A stretch of 64,000 nucleotides of DNA from Nymphalis io (Eukaryota; Arthropoda; Insecta; Lepidoptera; Nymphalidae): NCBI RefSeq assembly GCF_905147045.1, contig NC_065894.1, forward strand, positions 843,501-907,500, read 5' to 3'. A program made the translations under genes and the position numbers. How positions within the stretch are numbered: position 1 is the first letter of the stretch; each line of letters starts with the position of its first letter. Below the pieces are notes generated by a model that did not search any database, was not told the origin of the DNA, and was given only the letters and a program-made list of their open reading frames with translations. Positions 45,021-55,974 of the stretch are shown here, piece after piece.

Positions 45021-45032
45021 AGCGCCATCTAT
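45021..45032 (-). promoter_or_regulatory. AGCGCCATCTAT motif (CTCF-core-like)
   Basis: The complement with flanks reads ACCAATAGATGGCGCT, a fair match to the longer CTCF consensus. CACGCACGTGAC (45050-45061) follows within 20 bp, as a similar E-box does near 44138. Confidence 0.35.
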
Positions 45033-45305
45033 TGGTAACACGTTGAACCACACGCACGTGACAGATAATAATAAAATAAATGTAAGTATAATCTTTTAAA
45101 AATAAAGACGAGCTACCGTTATAGACGCCGTTATAGTTTGCATGACCAATTTATTATATGATATAATGTGATATTAAGATACCTACATTAAATAATGCTT
45201 TTATAATAAATTATAAGAGAAATTTTTAGCGATTTACAGTAATAATTAAGGTAGTTATTTGTTTAGTATCTTGGTTTCATTCAACAAACGGCCATTTAAT
45301 ATATT

Positions 45306-45372
45306 CATACTAATATTATAAAGAAAAAATATTTTTTTCATGTTTGTTTGTATTATAATGTTTGTTTGTAAT
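45306..45372 (+). mobile_element. HLE 5' part, split by SINE-C
   Basis: tactaatattataaag, then catgtttgtttgtattataa, as at the start of other HLEs. It continues at 45612. Confidence 0.6.
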
Positions 45373-45611
45373 GACGAGCCGGAGCGTGGTTGGTAGATAC
45401 TTGCCTTTCCCCCCGAAGGTTGTAGGTTCGATTCCAACCCAGGACAGACATTTATGTGCATGAACATGTCTGTTTGTCCTGAGTCTGGGTGTAATTATCT
45501 ATGTAAGTATTTATTTACAAAAGAAAAGTAATATATTTTAAGGTTTCCATAGGTATTCCATTCCGTGTGTGAATAATGTACCAGAAAAATAATTTAAAAA
45601 ATAATAATAAT
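45373..45611 (+). repeat. SINE-C nested in an HLE, internally shortened
   Basis: gacgagccggagcgtggttg (lost the usual gttg repeat), gggttcgattccaaccc-like B box with a changed base (ggttcgattccaaccca), then a shortened 3' part and ATA-rich tail. Confidence 0.9.
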
Positions 45612-45790
45612 GGATAAACTAAACACTACTAAGCCGTTTTAATAAATTCTTCCACAACATAGGCTGCATTTTATTTAAAAAAAAATTAAAGATCCCTATG
45701 AAACTACCCAAGGTATCAAAAATTTCCCTATACATATCTACTAAAATAAGTAATTGTTCAACCCGGGCGAAGTCTTGGCGGGCCGCTAGT
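45612..45790 (+). mobile_element. HLE 3' part, split by SINE-C
   Basis: ctactaagccgttttaataa matches the HLE accgattttgatgaa region; then cataggctgcattttattt, and the end gcgggccgctagt. Confidence 0.65.
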
Positions 45791-46675
45791 AATTATATAA
45801 ATCATCTTTCCCCTTATATAAGGCTGTCTGGTAGAGATGTCTATATAAGCGATGAGACCTCCTTTAGACTTGTATAACATGTAACTTTGTATGTTATTAT
45901 ATTATTTGATGTAATGAAGCATTTAAATAAGCATCGTTTTTTAATTTAAATTAAAATCGGTTTAGTTATTTTTGACTTATTGCCCGTCTAGGTACTAACC
46001 GTAAGAAGACGTAATTATTTGTTATTTTATAACAAATTGCCTCGTTTTGTTACTTTTGCTAAACCCGACCTCATAGTACTCGCGCTGGAACTTGCTCTAT
46101 TAAGCACGCAACTGATCCGTGAAGGACGTAAATATGTGTTTTTTTTTAAAACTTTCAATAATCAGGTTCAGGTCGTAGTACCATCTCACGGGATTTGATT
46201 TATATTAGAGACATAGAAAAAAGTTTTTGTTGATCTAATGTTAGATTGGTAATCAGTTTTTTTTTAATTTAATAATAACCTTAAAATATACATATGTACA
46301 ATGTTTCATAGCATTGTATATATATATTATTATGCACATATGATCACGTACAGACAGAAGGACGCCGCGCCCGTGATAATAGTGCAGTAGAATATCAAGC
46401 AACTCATTTAGTTTCTCAGGTCAGGTACCGTTGACATAACATGTCTGTATTTTTTTATCATTAATAATCAAAGTAGAAATTACTGCCTGAAGAAATAAGC
46501 TATTGTCTGATTTAATAATAATCCATTATCGTCTAACCTTTTATATTTCTATAAATTTCTTTTTATTTAGCAACAGATTACCTTTTCTACTATAAAATTG
46601 TTACTGACTGTATGTAGTTAAGTACAATACTTAAGTACATAATTTATACTTATATATATTTTTTAATTAATTAAT
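45791..46675. other. Unassigned spacer
   Basis: No gene. tacaatg/cattgta form a short hairpin near 46297-46318; GC-richer at 46351-46375 (agacagaaggacgccgcgcc). Confidence 0.4.
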
Positions 46676-46826
46676 GGTCGAGACGCCCCAATGATTACAA
46701 ATGAAGTGTTAACCGATGATTCCGCATTCAAACCCGGGGAAGCACTATTAAATTTTCACGTGTTTCATTTATGCTTATAATTCATCTCGTGCTGGGCGGT
46801 AAAGGTGAAAACATCGCGAGGATCTC
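46676..46826 (+). repeat. SINE-A 5' half
   Basis: ggtcgagacgccccaatgat, gcattcaaacccgggga (B box), attcatctcgtgctgggcgg, acatcgcgagga, then an abrupt switch. Confidence 0.75.
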
Positions 46827-46858
46827 GTCTTTTAACCACTAATCTATCACCGCTCAAA
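46827..46858 (-). repeat. Inverted SINE-A head joined to the copy on its left
   Basis: cgtcttttaaccactaatct and atcaccgctc match the complement of a SINE-A head. The 5' half on the left and this head point toward each other, like a fold-back or inversion scar. Confidence 0.55.
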
Positions 46859-47141
46859 TCTCACATACTTCCTCCTATCTCGAAAAGCCTTATCTTCGTA
46901 TTCATTCTGATAAGAAACTTAAATTTCCTGCATCGCACACCTATTTTTATGAATTCATCTTTCACCATCAAAACTAACCCATTAACATCATCCTTGCTAT
47001 ACTATTAAATTTAAAACAATACAATAAATATTTATAATAATTTATTATAAAAATATCATTATATGTGTAATAATTTCGCTGGAACGTGTCTTTGAATCAA
47101 GCTACTATTGTTAACAAGCACAATACCGATCCGTAATCCGC

Positions 47142-47440
47142 AACAGCATGTGAATGTCCCACTGCCGGACTAAAGGCCTCCTCTCCCTTTTTTGAGGAGA
47201 AGGTTTGGACCTTATTCCACCACGCTGCTCCAGTGCGGGTCGGTGGAATACACATATGGCAGAATTTCATTGAAATTAGACACATGCAGGTTTCCTCGCG
47301 ATGATTTCCTTCACCGAAAAGCACGAGATGAATTATAATCACAAAATAGGCACATGAAAAACTTTAGTGGTGCTTGCCCGGGTTTGAACCCACGATTATC
47401 GGTTAAGATTCACGCGTTCTTACCACTGGGCCATCTCGGT
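47142..47440 (-). repeat. SINE-A, full length
   Basis: gcaacagcatgtgaatgtcc to ttaccactgggccatctcgg, only lightly diverged. Confidence 0.93.
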
Positions 47441-47929
47441 TGTTTACATAACATTTAATGTGTATAAAATTAGCGTATCACCGTAAGTTCGTTTTAAACT
47501 TTTTTCTATGGGGTCGAGTGGTTAGTGTCAAAGTTACTTACTTGATTGAAGTTACCTATTTGATTTTACTAGATTATTTATTTAGTGTTTTCAAAACGGA
47601 CACTCATTTGAATTCAAATGATATTTTAGTCAAGTTTGTTTTAGTATTTTAAATAATATTTGACAAGCACGTATATTATATTACTTTGAGTGGTAACCGA
47701 TTTGTTATTTTAATTGTATCGAGAAAACATTAACATTATCAGATTACGAGAGCGATAGATTAATTTTTATTCACATCCAGATTTCCGATTAATCTCTACT
47801 TCGAACACCTATCTGAGGAATACAAACATACACGTAATGAAATTTTGTGCACCTTTTTATTTGTATTAAAGTATTCAATGTTTAAATATTATTATTTTTA
47901 GAAAATAATTTTATTTAGAGTAGCTAAGC
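47441..47929. other. Unassigned spacer
   Basis: No gene; A+T-rich. The frame 47458-47652 has no motif. Confidence 0.4.
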
Positions 47930-48140
47930 AGACTGACCAACCACCTGTTGGTAAGTTTTTGCTACCCATAGAAATTGACACTAAGAAATAATAACAAACC
48001 CTTATATAGTTAATGCGCCACCAACAAAAACAATTGTTATATACCTTGTTCCTGTAGTTACACTGGCTCACTCACCTTTCCACAACAATACTAATTGTGT
48101 ATGGCGATGTATATGATGAGTGGGTACCCAGACGTGCTAT
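47930..48140 (-). repeat. SINE-B, decayed
   Basis: accaaccacctgttggtaag, gttaatgcgccaccaacaaa, gttacactggctcactcacc, atgatgagtgggtacccaga. Confidence 0.8.
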
Positions 48141-48611
48141 AAATAATCGTTGCCCATTTATTTTTCTTTTGTTTTTAAATTAAATCGATTTAAAAGATAG
48201 TCGTGGTTTAAAAACAATTTCGAACGTAATCCTCGATTCTTAAATTAGTTTTCTGTCATAAATCCTACACTAGACTTGTTGAGTTTTATATTTTCAATCG
48301 TTAAGATAATCCGTGACCATTTTAAGCTATTGCGTCATCATGGAGTTATAACCGAAAATAATTTATAAAAAATATATATTATATATTGAACGCCTTATTA
48401 CAATGGATTAAGGTTGATAATATCATAACTCATGTCAGTTATAAAAGTAGTACGAATTTTAAACAAGTATTCTATGTAATTGCTAGTCAAATCAGGTTCA
48501 TTTGTATGAGAGTCCTCGGAAAACAATGACGTACCTATACTAGTTCATGACCCTCGGTTTTCTTATTAAAGCTAGCAATCCATCCACAATACGTAGCGTA
48601 AGCTATACCGT
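48141..48611. other. Unassigned spacer
   Basis: A+T-rich; no gene. Confidence 0.45.
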
Positions 48612-48826
48612 AACCGTAACAGGCACTGAATATTCCACTGCTGGGCTAAAGACCTCCTCTCTCTTTTTGAGGAGAAGGTTAGAGTTTATTCAACCACGCT
48701 GCTCCAAAGCGACTTGGTGGTATACACATGTGGCAGAATTTCAGTGAAATTATACACATGCAAGTTTCCTCACGATGTTTTCCTTCACCGTAAAGCACGA
48801 GATGAATTATAATCACATAATGAGTC
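48612..48826 (-). repeat. SINE-A, head missing
   Basis: taaccgtaacaggcactgaa, ccacgctgctccaaagcgac, tcctcacgatgttttccttc, then stops at gatgaattataatcacataa. The tRNA-like part is absent. Confidence 0.88.
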
Positions 48827-48915
48827 TAATTACTAATATCTTAATCAGTGTTCAATAGTTCTAAAATAGGTGTGGAAATTTTGTATGTTTATTATTGTAC
48901 ATAAGGTGGTTTTAA

Positions 48916-48950
48916 TCTATATTAATATTATAAATGCGAAAGTAAGTTTC
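48916..48950 (+). mobile_element. HLE 5'-end fragment
   Basis: tctatattaatattataaat followed by gcgaaagtaag, the conserved 5' terminus, starting TC as Helitrons do. The rest is missing. Confidence 0.6.
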
Positions 48951-49784
48951 GAAAAGTAGTTATTAATAAAAAAAGTATACCTTAATATGCTAACCATATA
49001 TTAGGTATCAATTGAGATTTCAAAAAGTAAGGTAAATTGATGAATGCTACGTTATAAGTAACAAAGGAAATATGTTATTTTATAATCTATCTCTTTCACT
49101 CCAGTCGTTCCTTCATTCCTGAAGATCGTGGTCTTGCTGGTGCAGGCTTATGTAGTTATTTGCTTCAGTCGGTTTCGTTCGGCGGCCATGCTAGCCTTAT
49201 CGTAATCCAATTTTCTTATTTTGTAATAAGTGTGTGTTTTTACGACTTTGTTCAATTAATTACGTTGGATTTGAGTAAGCTCAAACTTTGATCATCAACC
49301 GACATGTTATTAAGCTCGATTGTTTTGGTTAGTCTTAAAGATGTATAGCGCTTTACATCGCTATACAGTTCATGGATTGTAGCCTTAAATCTTTAAAGAT
49401 TACCTGCAACCTACCCTTGAGTTTGAGGGGTGAGTGCGGTTTGGGAAGGTCATTGACTCGGAGGTATTATTTGAGTTGTGTCAAGTTTAGCACTTCAAGC
49501 GCTTTATTGTTAATTTATTTTTTTTAAGATTTTCAACACAAAGAGATGCTTCAGACAAAGGTACTTTGTCATAATCATAATATTATATACTTTTAAATTA
49601 TATATTTGTGCTGTTTATAGTTGAAATACTTGGAGCTTGGAGTTATAGTGCATACAATTTTATAATCATTGAGTAAAAATTGTCCACAGCATTTACAGCA
49701 GCAAATTACAACACTCTGTAAATAAATGTCCCACTGCTGTAATCAGGTCTCATTTTCTATTTAGGATAATTTATGTCTATAGAA
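48951..49784. other. Spacer with unlabelled G+C-richer segment
   Basis: 49090-49300 (ccttcattcctgaagatcgt, tcggtttcgttcggcggcca) looks like a repeat from memory, but I cannot name it. A SINE-A scrap, aaatgtcccactgctg, is at 49724-49740. Confidence 0.4.
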
Positions 49785-49947
49785 ATGTACCTAACACTGG
49801 CTCATTCAACCTTCATACTGGAGCACAATAATACTGAGTATTGCTGTTTGGCTGTAGAATATCTGAAGTAGGTGGTATCATCCCTGATGGATGGTACATG
49901 GACAGGGATGATACCCCTGATGGGATTGCACAAAGCTCAACCAAGTA
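49785..49947 (-). repeat. SINE-B 5' half with palindromic rearrangement
   Basis: aacactggctcattcaacct, attgctgtttggctgtagaa, then an altered segment holding a 13-bp hairpin (49874-49915), then attgcacaaagctcaacc. Confidence 0.8.
49874..49915. repeat. 13-bp perfect inverted repeat inside SINE-B
   Basis: ggtatcatccctg (49874-49886) and cagggatgatacc (49903-49915), 16-nt loop. The family consensus here has a single ggtacctacccag, so the right arm looks like an inverted copy of the left. Confidence 0.88.
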
Positions 49948-50028
49948 TTATAATATTATAGAAAATTTTAATTTACAAAATTACTTAAATATATTATGTA
50001 AAAGTAAAGTAACAGCATTTAAATACCT

Positions 50029-50185
50029 AAGCTGGGCTAAAGCCTCCTCTCCTTTTTGAGGAGAAGGTTTAGAGATTACTCCATCACGCTGCTACATACA
50101 GTTTTTCTCTCGTATTTAGTCACCTTCGAGCACGAGATGAATTATAAACACAAATTAAGCAAATGAAAATTGTTTGGTGCTTTCC
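50029..50185 (-). repeat. SINE-A, internally deleted
   Basis: gctgggctaaagcctcctct, actccatcacgctgctacat, then skips to ttcgagcacgagatgaatta, acacaaattaagcaaatgaa. Confidence 0.85.
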
Positions 50186-50525
50186 TACACATTAATTTTC
50201 ATTCATTCATTCTATTTAAGCGAGTCTTACAGTATATCACGTAACGAATATATGTAACAAAGTCAAAATATTTAATAGTTATAGAAGCAGTGCACTTGAT
50301 TATTGATTGTCGACAACCTACCACCGGTTCGGCGAGGAATACCACAGACCGCAGACAGGGTAAAACCGGCGTATAGGAATATATATTTTATTCTAATGTT
50401 TTCTACATAAAATATATTTATTTTGTTTGTAACAAGACGTTCCTGCGACTTCGTTCACAAACTGAACAGTATTTTTGTTCTGGTGTTTTTATCTCCACAG
50501 ACATGTTATGCGTGCTTTTGCTATT
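50186..50525. other. Spacer with a LINE-F-like scrap
   Basis: ctaccaccggttcggcgagg at 50319-50338 resembles antisense LINE-F. Otherwise unassigned. Confidence 0.4.
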
Positions 50526-50640
50526 TATTTTTTTTTCAGCCTTTTGCCGTCCACTGCTTGACGAAAGCCTCCCCCATAGAACGCCAACCATCCCGATCTT
50601 GGGCAGTCCGCATCCATCCCTATGAGCTTTTGCTATGTTT
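50526..50640. mobile_element. Non-LTR retrotransposon fragment
   Basis: ttgccgtccactgcttgacg, then aaagcctcccccatagaacg, catcccgatcttgggcagtc. From memory this block belongs to a widespread insect LINE. Short and without an open frame. Confidence 0.5.
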
Positions 50641-51435
50641 ATGTTTAATTTAAATTAATGTTGCATATACCTGCAAGTTTGTTACATAGGCAACATCACG
50701 AATCTACGATTCTGGAGTCCGGGTGTTGGTTGCCTTCATGGTATTCTAGATTCCTCTGGTCTTCGGCCAGTCTTTTCACAATTCGGTAACATTGATTGCG
50801 ATTTTGTTTTAATCTAGAATCTTCTTGGTATTTTCAGTATGTATGTATGAAACTATATGTTTTATATCTAATTACTTAAATAATATAACCTAAGTTACTT
50901 CTGGATAAAGTAACTTTCTAATGGTGAAAGAATTATTTATTTATAATAATTATGTTAAATTTTTTATTATATATTAATTGTGAAAAAAAAATACAATTTT
51001 CAAAGCTTTATCTTAATTGCTAGATTTTTCTATGATTATACTTCTGATTTATGTATATTTTTTCGAAATGTTTTCCTTTACAAGTCACAATGTATTTATT
51101 GTAAAAAAGTACTTTAAAAATATAAAAGTCAGCCAGATGTCCTCAATTACACTATATCTGATTGTCAAATGAAAACGATCAACCGATTTTTCACTAACGA
51201 ATTTCTTTTGTTTTCAGCATCGCAGCTGATTTAACAAATTAATCATAATTCTTGAAGGCAAATGGATTGCGAGAAGGCACTCATTAAATGAGCGATAATG
51301 ACAATTTAGTTAATGAAGCGAGATAAATGAACTCCACTGAGCCTTTAAAGAAGAAGCTATCATTTGCAGATTTCCTTAATTTATTTTGACTTGCAGTGAT
51401 ATGCTATTTTGAGGCGTATATCATATAAGTTTGAC
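50641..51435. other. Unassigned spacer
   Basis: No gene. attctagatt (about 50742-50751) and aatctagaat (about 50811-50820) form a 10-bp inverted pair around gcctcctctggtcttcggcc-like sequence. agtgatatgctattttgagg (51396-51415) echoes 2095-2114. Confidence 0.4.
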
Positions 51436-51727
51436 TGGTGGTAGGGCTTTGTGCAAGCTCGTCTGGGTAGGTACCACCCACTCATCAGATATTCTACCGC
51501 AAAACAGCAATACTTGATATTGTTGTGTTCCGGTTTGAAGGGTGAGTGAGCCAGTGTAATTACAGGCACAAGGGACATAAAATCTTAGTTCCCAAGGTTG
51601 GTGGCGCATTGGATATGTAAGCGATGGTTGACATTTCTTACAATGCCAATGTCTAAGAGCGTTGGTGACCACTTACCATCAGGTGGCCCATATGCTCGTC
51701 CGCCTTCCTATTCTATAAAAAAAAAAG
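51436..51727 (+). repeat. SINE-B, full length
   Basis: ctggtggtagggctttgtgc to ttcctattctat and A10. Few differences from consensus. Its overlapping frames are artefacts. Confidence 0.96.
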
Positions 51728-52139
51728 TATTATAATAATATTAGTCAATTTCGCATATCGCTATTTTGCATTACACATCGTGTTTTGTGGTTAATTTCAA
51801 GTTTGTTCATTTTAAACTGTATAGGTGAAAATAATTACGTTTTTACAAATTTTCCATAAAAAAATATGAAATAATTTTTTCAGATATATTTCACTTGCGG
51901 TTATATATAAAGGAAGCTGTTAGTCAAACATTGATTACTTTCCGTGTTTTTGATTTGACATTCGCAAGAAATTACATCGTTTAACTAAGTACCGCTAAGC
52001 AACTTTCTATCGGCTGTTAATCCTTTATTATTTTTAAATTAAAAACATTAAAGAGATTATTAAGCGTTTCAATTGCCTATTTTATTATTACTATGCATGC
52101 AAATCTTATAAAGATATGTTTTTATAAAGCTACATATAA
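51728..52139. other. Unassigned spacer
   Basis: A+T-rich; no gene. Confidence 0.45.
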
Positions 52140-52322
52140 TTCTTCTGTCTATGTGTATGTATGTCACTTAACTCATAACGGCTAGACCGATTTTGATGAA
52201 TTTTGTTGTGTATATTTGACAGGTGACTATCGGTGATTGACTTAGACTATTAGGAGGCTGAGACCGGCTTCCATGAATTAAAATAAATCATATTTCACCC
52301 GTACGAATTCCGGACAGCTAGT
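52140..52322 (+). mobile_element. Helitron-like element (HLE)
   Basis: acggctagaccgattttgat, tcacccgtacgaattccgga, end CAGCTAGT. Confidence 0.7.
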
Positions 52323-52575
52323 ACGCATATATTTTTTACATCAATGCAATCTCTTTGAGATTAAAAATAAAAAAGTGTGTGATAGCACTCACAGGAACAT
52401 GTTCCAAGTGTACAATGATTAGGGCGTGATGGGAAAACTCGGATAAGATTAATTTAATCACTTCCTTCAACACATTATATACTTATATTAGTATACGACA
52501 CGCTCCTGGCTCCGTGTGAACATCAAACTGGAATACAGAGCATTTCATTTATAATAAAATATAAAGACATTTTAC

Positions 52576-52810
52576 GGGTGGTAGGGCTTTATGCAAGCTC
52601 GTCTGGGAAGGTACCACCCACTCATTAGATATTCTACCGCAAAATAGCAATACTTCGTACTGTTGTGTTCTGGTCGGAAGGGTGATCAAGCCAGTGTAAC
52701 TACAGGCACAAGGCACAAAACACGTCCAAGGCACAAACAGTTTCCAAGGTTGGTGGCGCATTAACGATGGTAAATATGGTGAATAGTTCTTAGAGCACTC
52801 GTCCTCCTAA
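52576..52810 (+). repeat. SINE-B, tail missing
   Basis: gggtggtagggctttatgca, then agggtgatcaagccagtgta. A 19-bp step duplication (aaggcacaaa repeated near 52711 and 52729). The poly-A end is lost. Confidence 0.88.
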
Positions 52811-53000
52811 TTACATTAGTCAAAAAAAAGTTTATAGTTGATGTACTTAATACGAGTACATGCAGGTAAATTATTGAAATGCGAAAGCGTACCCGTAACC
52901 TCGCCATTCGCGGAGCGAAGGAACGCAGTGTTGGTTTTAGTCGGTAGGAGTCCATATCCATAGTCCATCATCTCCGAGATGAGAGGTATCCATAAGGATT
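52811..53000. repeat. Unclassified interspersed repeat fragment
   Basis: ttggttttagtcggtaggag and cattcgcggagcgaaggaac look, from memory, like a lepidopteran LINE-derived repeat. Opposite frames (52761-52961, 52816-53094) are open by chance. Confidence 0.3.
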
Positions 53001-54317
53001 TCCCCACGAAGAAAAAGGCAAAATATTGAAGCTGACATTTATTTGTGACTGTTAAAGATGTGTCTGTGTGTGTGGGAGTGCGTGTGTATAACACAATGCT
53101 TTATTTTAACAAGCACGTAGCGATAGTTTTGCGTTTATAATATTAGCCGAACATTGTTGGTTCGCTATGGGCGGACAGATCGATTTGCGCAGAAGTATAA
53201 TGTATAATTATGTTTAAAACTAAATATTTCTAAAATTAATCATTCTTAATTTGCTTGATTTATATATAAATCTATATACCGCTTTAATTGTTTTAAGCAT
53301 TGAGTTTTTTATAATTCAATTAACTTCATATCTTCAGGGTGATATATTAATTTATTCTGATACCTACATATTTTTATATTATAAGTTTATCTTCTTTCAA
53401 ATATAATATCCTATAATAATTTAAAATTATTTACCATTTTTTTAAAGTTTCAGTTTATGTATATAATATAAGAATAAAGCAATAAGAATAGATCAGAAAA
53501 TTCATTGTCTTTAAAATCATATATATTAATATATTCACTTAATTTAATATTTTTAAATATATAGAGCACTTTAATTCACGCATTGACAGTTATATCTGTA
53601 TGTTAAAAATAAAAAAAAAATAATTATATTGTATATATAGCCCTAAAAATATTATATACAAATATATCTTACCCACAGAAGCAAATAGATACACAGCAAA
53701 AAAAAATCAATTCGAATCAATATCCCTGGACGAATATATCACACACACACGCACACACAAACACACACATGGCTACACAAATCAGTTTTCTGATCACGGT
53801 TGCGCGCGCGCACTTCGCAGAAAGCGTGCGTGGCCGCTGACTGCGCATTGAACACTGGTATAGTATAATTGTATGATCGTCGGGTTCGGCATGGCTCGAG
53901 CTTTCTAGGAAACGGGAGCTTAATTTTTTTATTTGTATTTTTGTGTTTATTTTTATGTATTAATTATATCTTTGTAACAAGTTATTGATGATTCGATTGT
54001 AAATATATAATATTTGAGATTAAATCTAAATCCGTAGAAAATTAATTTAAATATTTTATTTTAGTGAAAATATTAATAACAGTTATATAAACGTAATCTT
54101 TGACTTCTAATCTAGGTCACACTTGTGTCATAGAAGTCGGTGTTACAAATTGTAAATACTAATTAAGTAAATAGCAGATGGATTTTTTAAAAATAATCAC
54201 TGAGTTTTTTGTTTTATGTGCATCTGTGCGCATGTTAAGTAATGTATGTTACTTAACGCGTGTATTGTAACTAAACATGGTGGGTTCCAATCCAAGAAAT
54301 TGCTAGTTTTACTGTGC
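53001..54317. other. Spacer with AC tract and C+G-rich patch
   Basis: No gene. AC microsatellite at 53742-53769. A CpG-rich patch (53800-53860: gttgcgcgcgcgcacttcgc, gcgtgcgtggccgctgactg) in otherwise A+T-rich DNA could be promoter-like or GC-rich repeat DNA. Confidence 0.35.
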
Positions 54318-54490
54318 ATTTACATTGGCCACTCGATGGTAGTCAGTCACCACTACTCATATATTGGTACTGGGAGAAATATTAAGCGTCCCTTACATCG
54401 CCAACGTGCCACTACCTTTGGGAAGTTACGCCCTTTGTGCTTATCACTGGCTCACTCACACATCAAACTGATACATTATACAACAAAACT
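54318..54490 (-). repeat. SINE-B, decayed
   Basis: ttggccactcgatggtagtc, cttacatcgccaacgtgcca, atcactggctcactcacaca. Confidence 0.75.
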
Positions 54491-54554
54491 CCCAAGATAA
54501 GTAAACATTATTTAAAAATATACTAGCAGCAAATATCATGGGTATCGTTTAAAC

Positions 54555-54566
54555 AGCGCCATCTAG
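54555..54566 (-). promoter_or_regulatory. AGCGCCATCTAG motif, best CTCF-like match
   Basis: The complement with flank reads CCGCTAGATGGCGCT, which matches the long CTCF consensus better than the other five copies. Confidence 0.4.
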
Positions 54567-54913
54567 CGGCAGGTTACATAAAACTGGATACTAAAAAATT
54601 TATATCTATGCAAACTTTTATATAATCGCTCAAATATCCATTTTAATACATAATATATAAGGTAACATTTGATTAATTTTCAAACGTAACTAAGTCAAGT
54701 AATGATAGTCTCCAAAATCCCTTTCTGTCTTAGAAATATGATTACAAATTATTGATATTATCGTTAAAAGGAAGACATTTGAGTGACATAAACTAAGACG
54801 GAAATTCGGGCTTTATATCTCGTCAGAGGTATTATGCTATTTAAAACGGTTTAATATAACTAGTTGTCACTAAAAAAAGCGTTTTTAAACAAGACGCTGT
54901 TAATGTATTATCA

Positions 54914-54995
54914 AGTAACTGTCTGTAAATGTCCTCTGCTGGGCAAAGAATTTCTCTACTTTTGAGAAGTGGCTAGAACACTCGAATCACACCCT
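54914..54995 (-). repeat. SINE-A 3'-end fragment
   Basis: taactgtctgtaaatgtcct, ctgctgggcaaagaatttct, acttttgagaagtggctaga. Confidence 0.65.
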
Positions 54996-55531
54996 TTGCC
55001 TTTAAATGTACATTTGTTTTTAATTATTATATAAATAACAAATTCATTACAGATTAAAAATGTAATACAATAAAACAATAACGTCACAGACTGTACTGTA
55101 TACTGTACAATTATATATAATTGTATGTAAACACAGCATGCAAATGAATAAAAGTAACTTTAACTTACTAGCAGCTTTTTTCCTTACCTATTATTTTTTG
55201 TAACAATGAAAACTATTTTACTATTAAGATAAAGCAAACTCAATTTTTAGAAACATTTTTTTTAATTTATTTGATCACCAACAAAGTACACACAGATACA
55301 TGATAGCAAACAGTTCATAAAATAAAAAAGAAGTGGTACCTCAATTATGTATATTAATTATGATATGACATGAACAATAAGCCGTACATACACAAAAAAA
55401 AAACAAATAAAAAACAATTTAAAATTTCAAGTTACAAAAAACAATGAACAAAAATTTAATAAAGTAAAATAATAATGATAACTAAATATGGAAAATTAAG
55501 ATCATTTCACATACAACATTATTGCTTAATT
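54996..55531. other. Unassigned spacer
   Basis: A-rich; no gene. Confidence 0.45.
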
Positions 55532-55701
55532 ATAGTATTAGGCTACACTCGCCTGAGGAGAGAGGGGCAGGTTTTAGCCTATGTGTTAAGTCAGAGTATG
55601 AGCTATCTCTAGTCGAAATTTCATCCATATCCGTTAAGTAGACTTTGCGTGAAAGATCCATCCTTTCTCATAAAGTTTCGCGTTAGTAATATTAGTAGGA
55701 T
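55532..55701 (-). mobile_element. HLE-related element
   Basis: tagcctatgtgttaagtcag, tcgaaatttcatccatatcc and, at the right, tcgcgttagtaatattagta. The complement starts actaatattactaacgcgaa, like HLE 5' ends. Confidence 0.6.
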
Positions 55702-55767
55702 TTTTTTCGATGCAAGAGTTGGTAGGACGTTATTCTAATTCATCTGGATATTGTTTTGTTTTTATTG

Positions 55768-55880
55768 ATAGGCACGGCGTCAGTTGACCACTGATTTTAA
55801 GTGGTCGCTTTCGCCCTCAGATATTGACACTCTAAGAAGTAACGACCACTCCTTCCAGTCAATGCTCCGCAAAACATGTG
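55768..55880 (-). repeat. SINE-B-related scrap
   Basis: gttgaccactgattttaagt, tcagatattgacactctaag, cttccagtcaatgctccgc loosely follow the SINE-B 3' half read antisense. Confidence 0.4.
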
Positions 55881-55974
55881 TCTGAGATTAAACGGGATCA
55901 CTTACATTTGAAATAAGAACATAGCGAATAAAATGTTTGCTACAAACTAGCTGACTGTTACGTGAGCTAGTGTA

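Noticed and set aside
52816..53094. 92-codon leftward frame with a plausible-looking middle (MMDYGYGLLPTKTNTAFLRS)
   Set aside because: It overlaps another open frame in a different phase and a repeat-like segment (ttggttttagtcggtaggag), so it is probably TE-derived noise.
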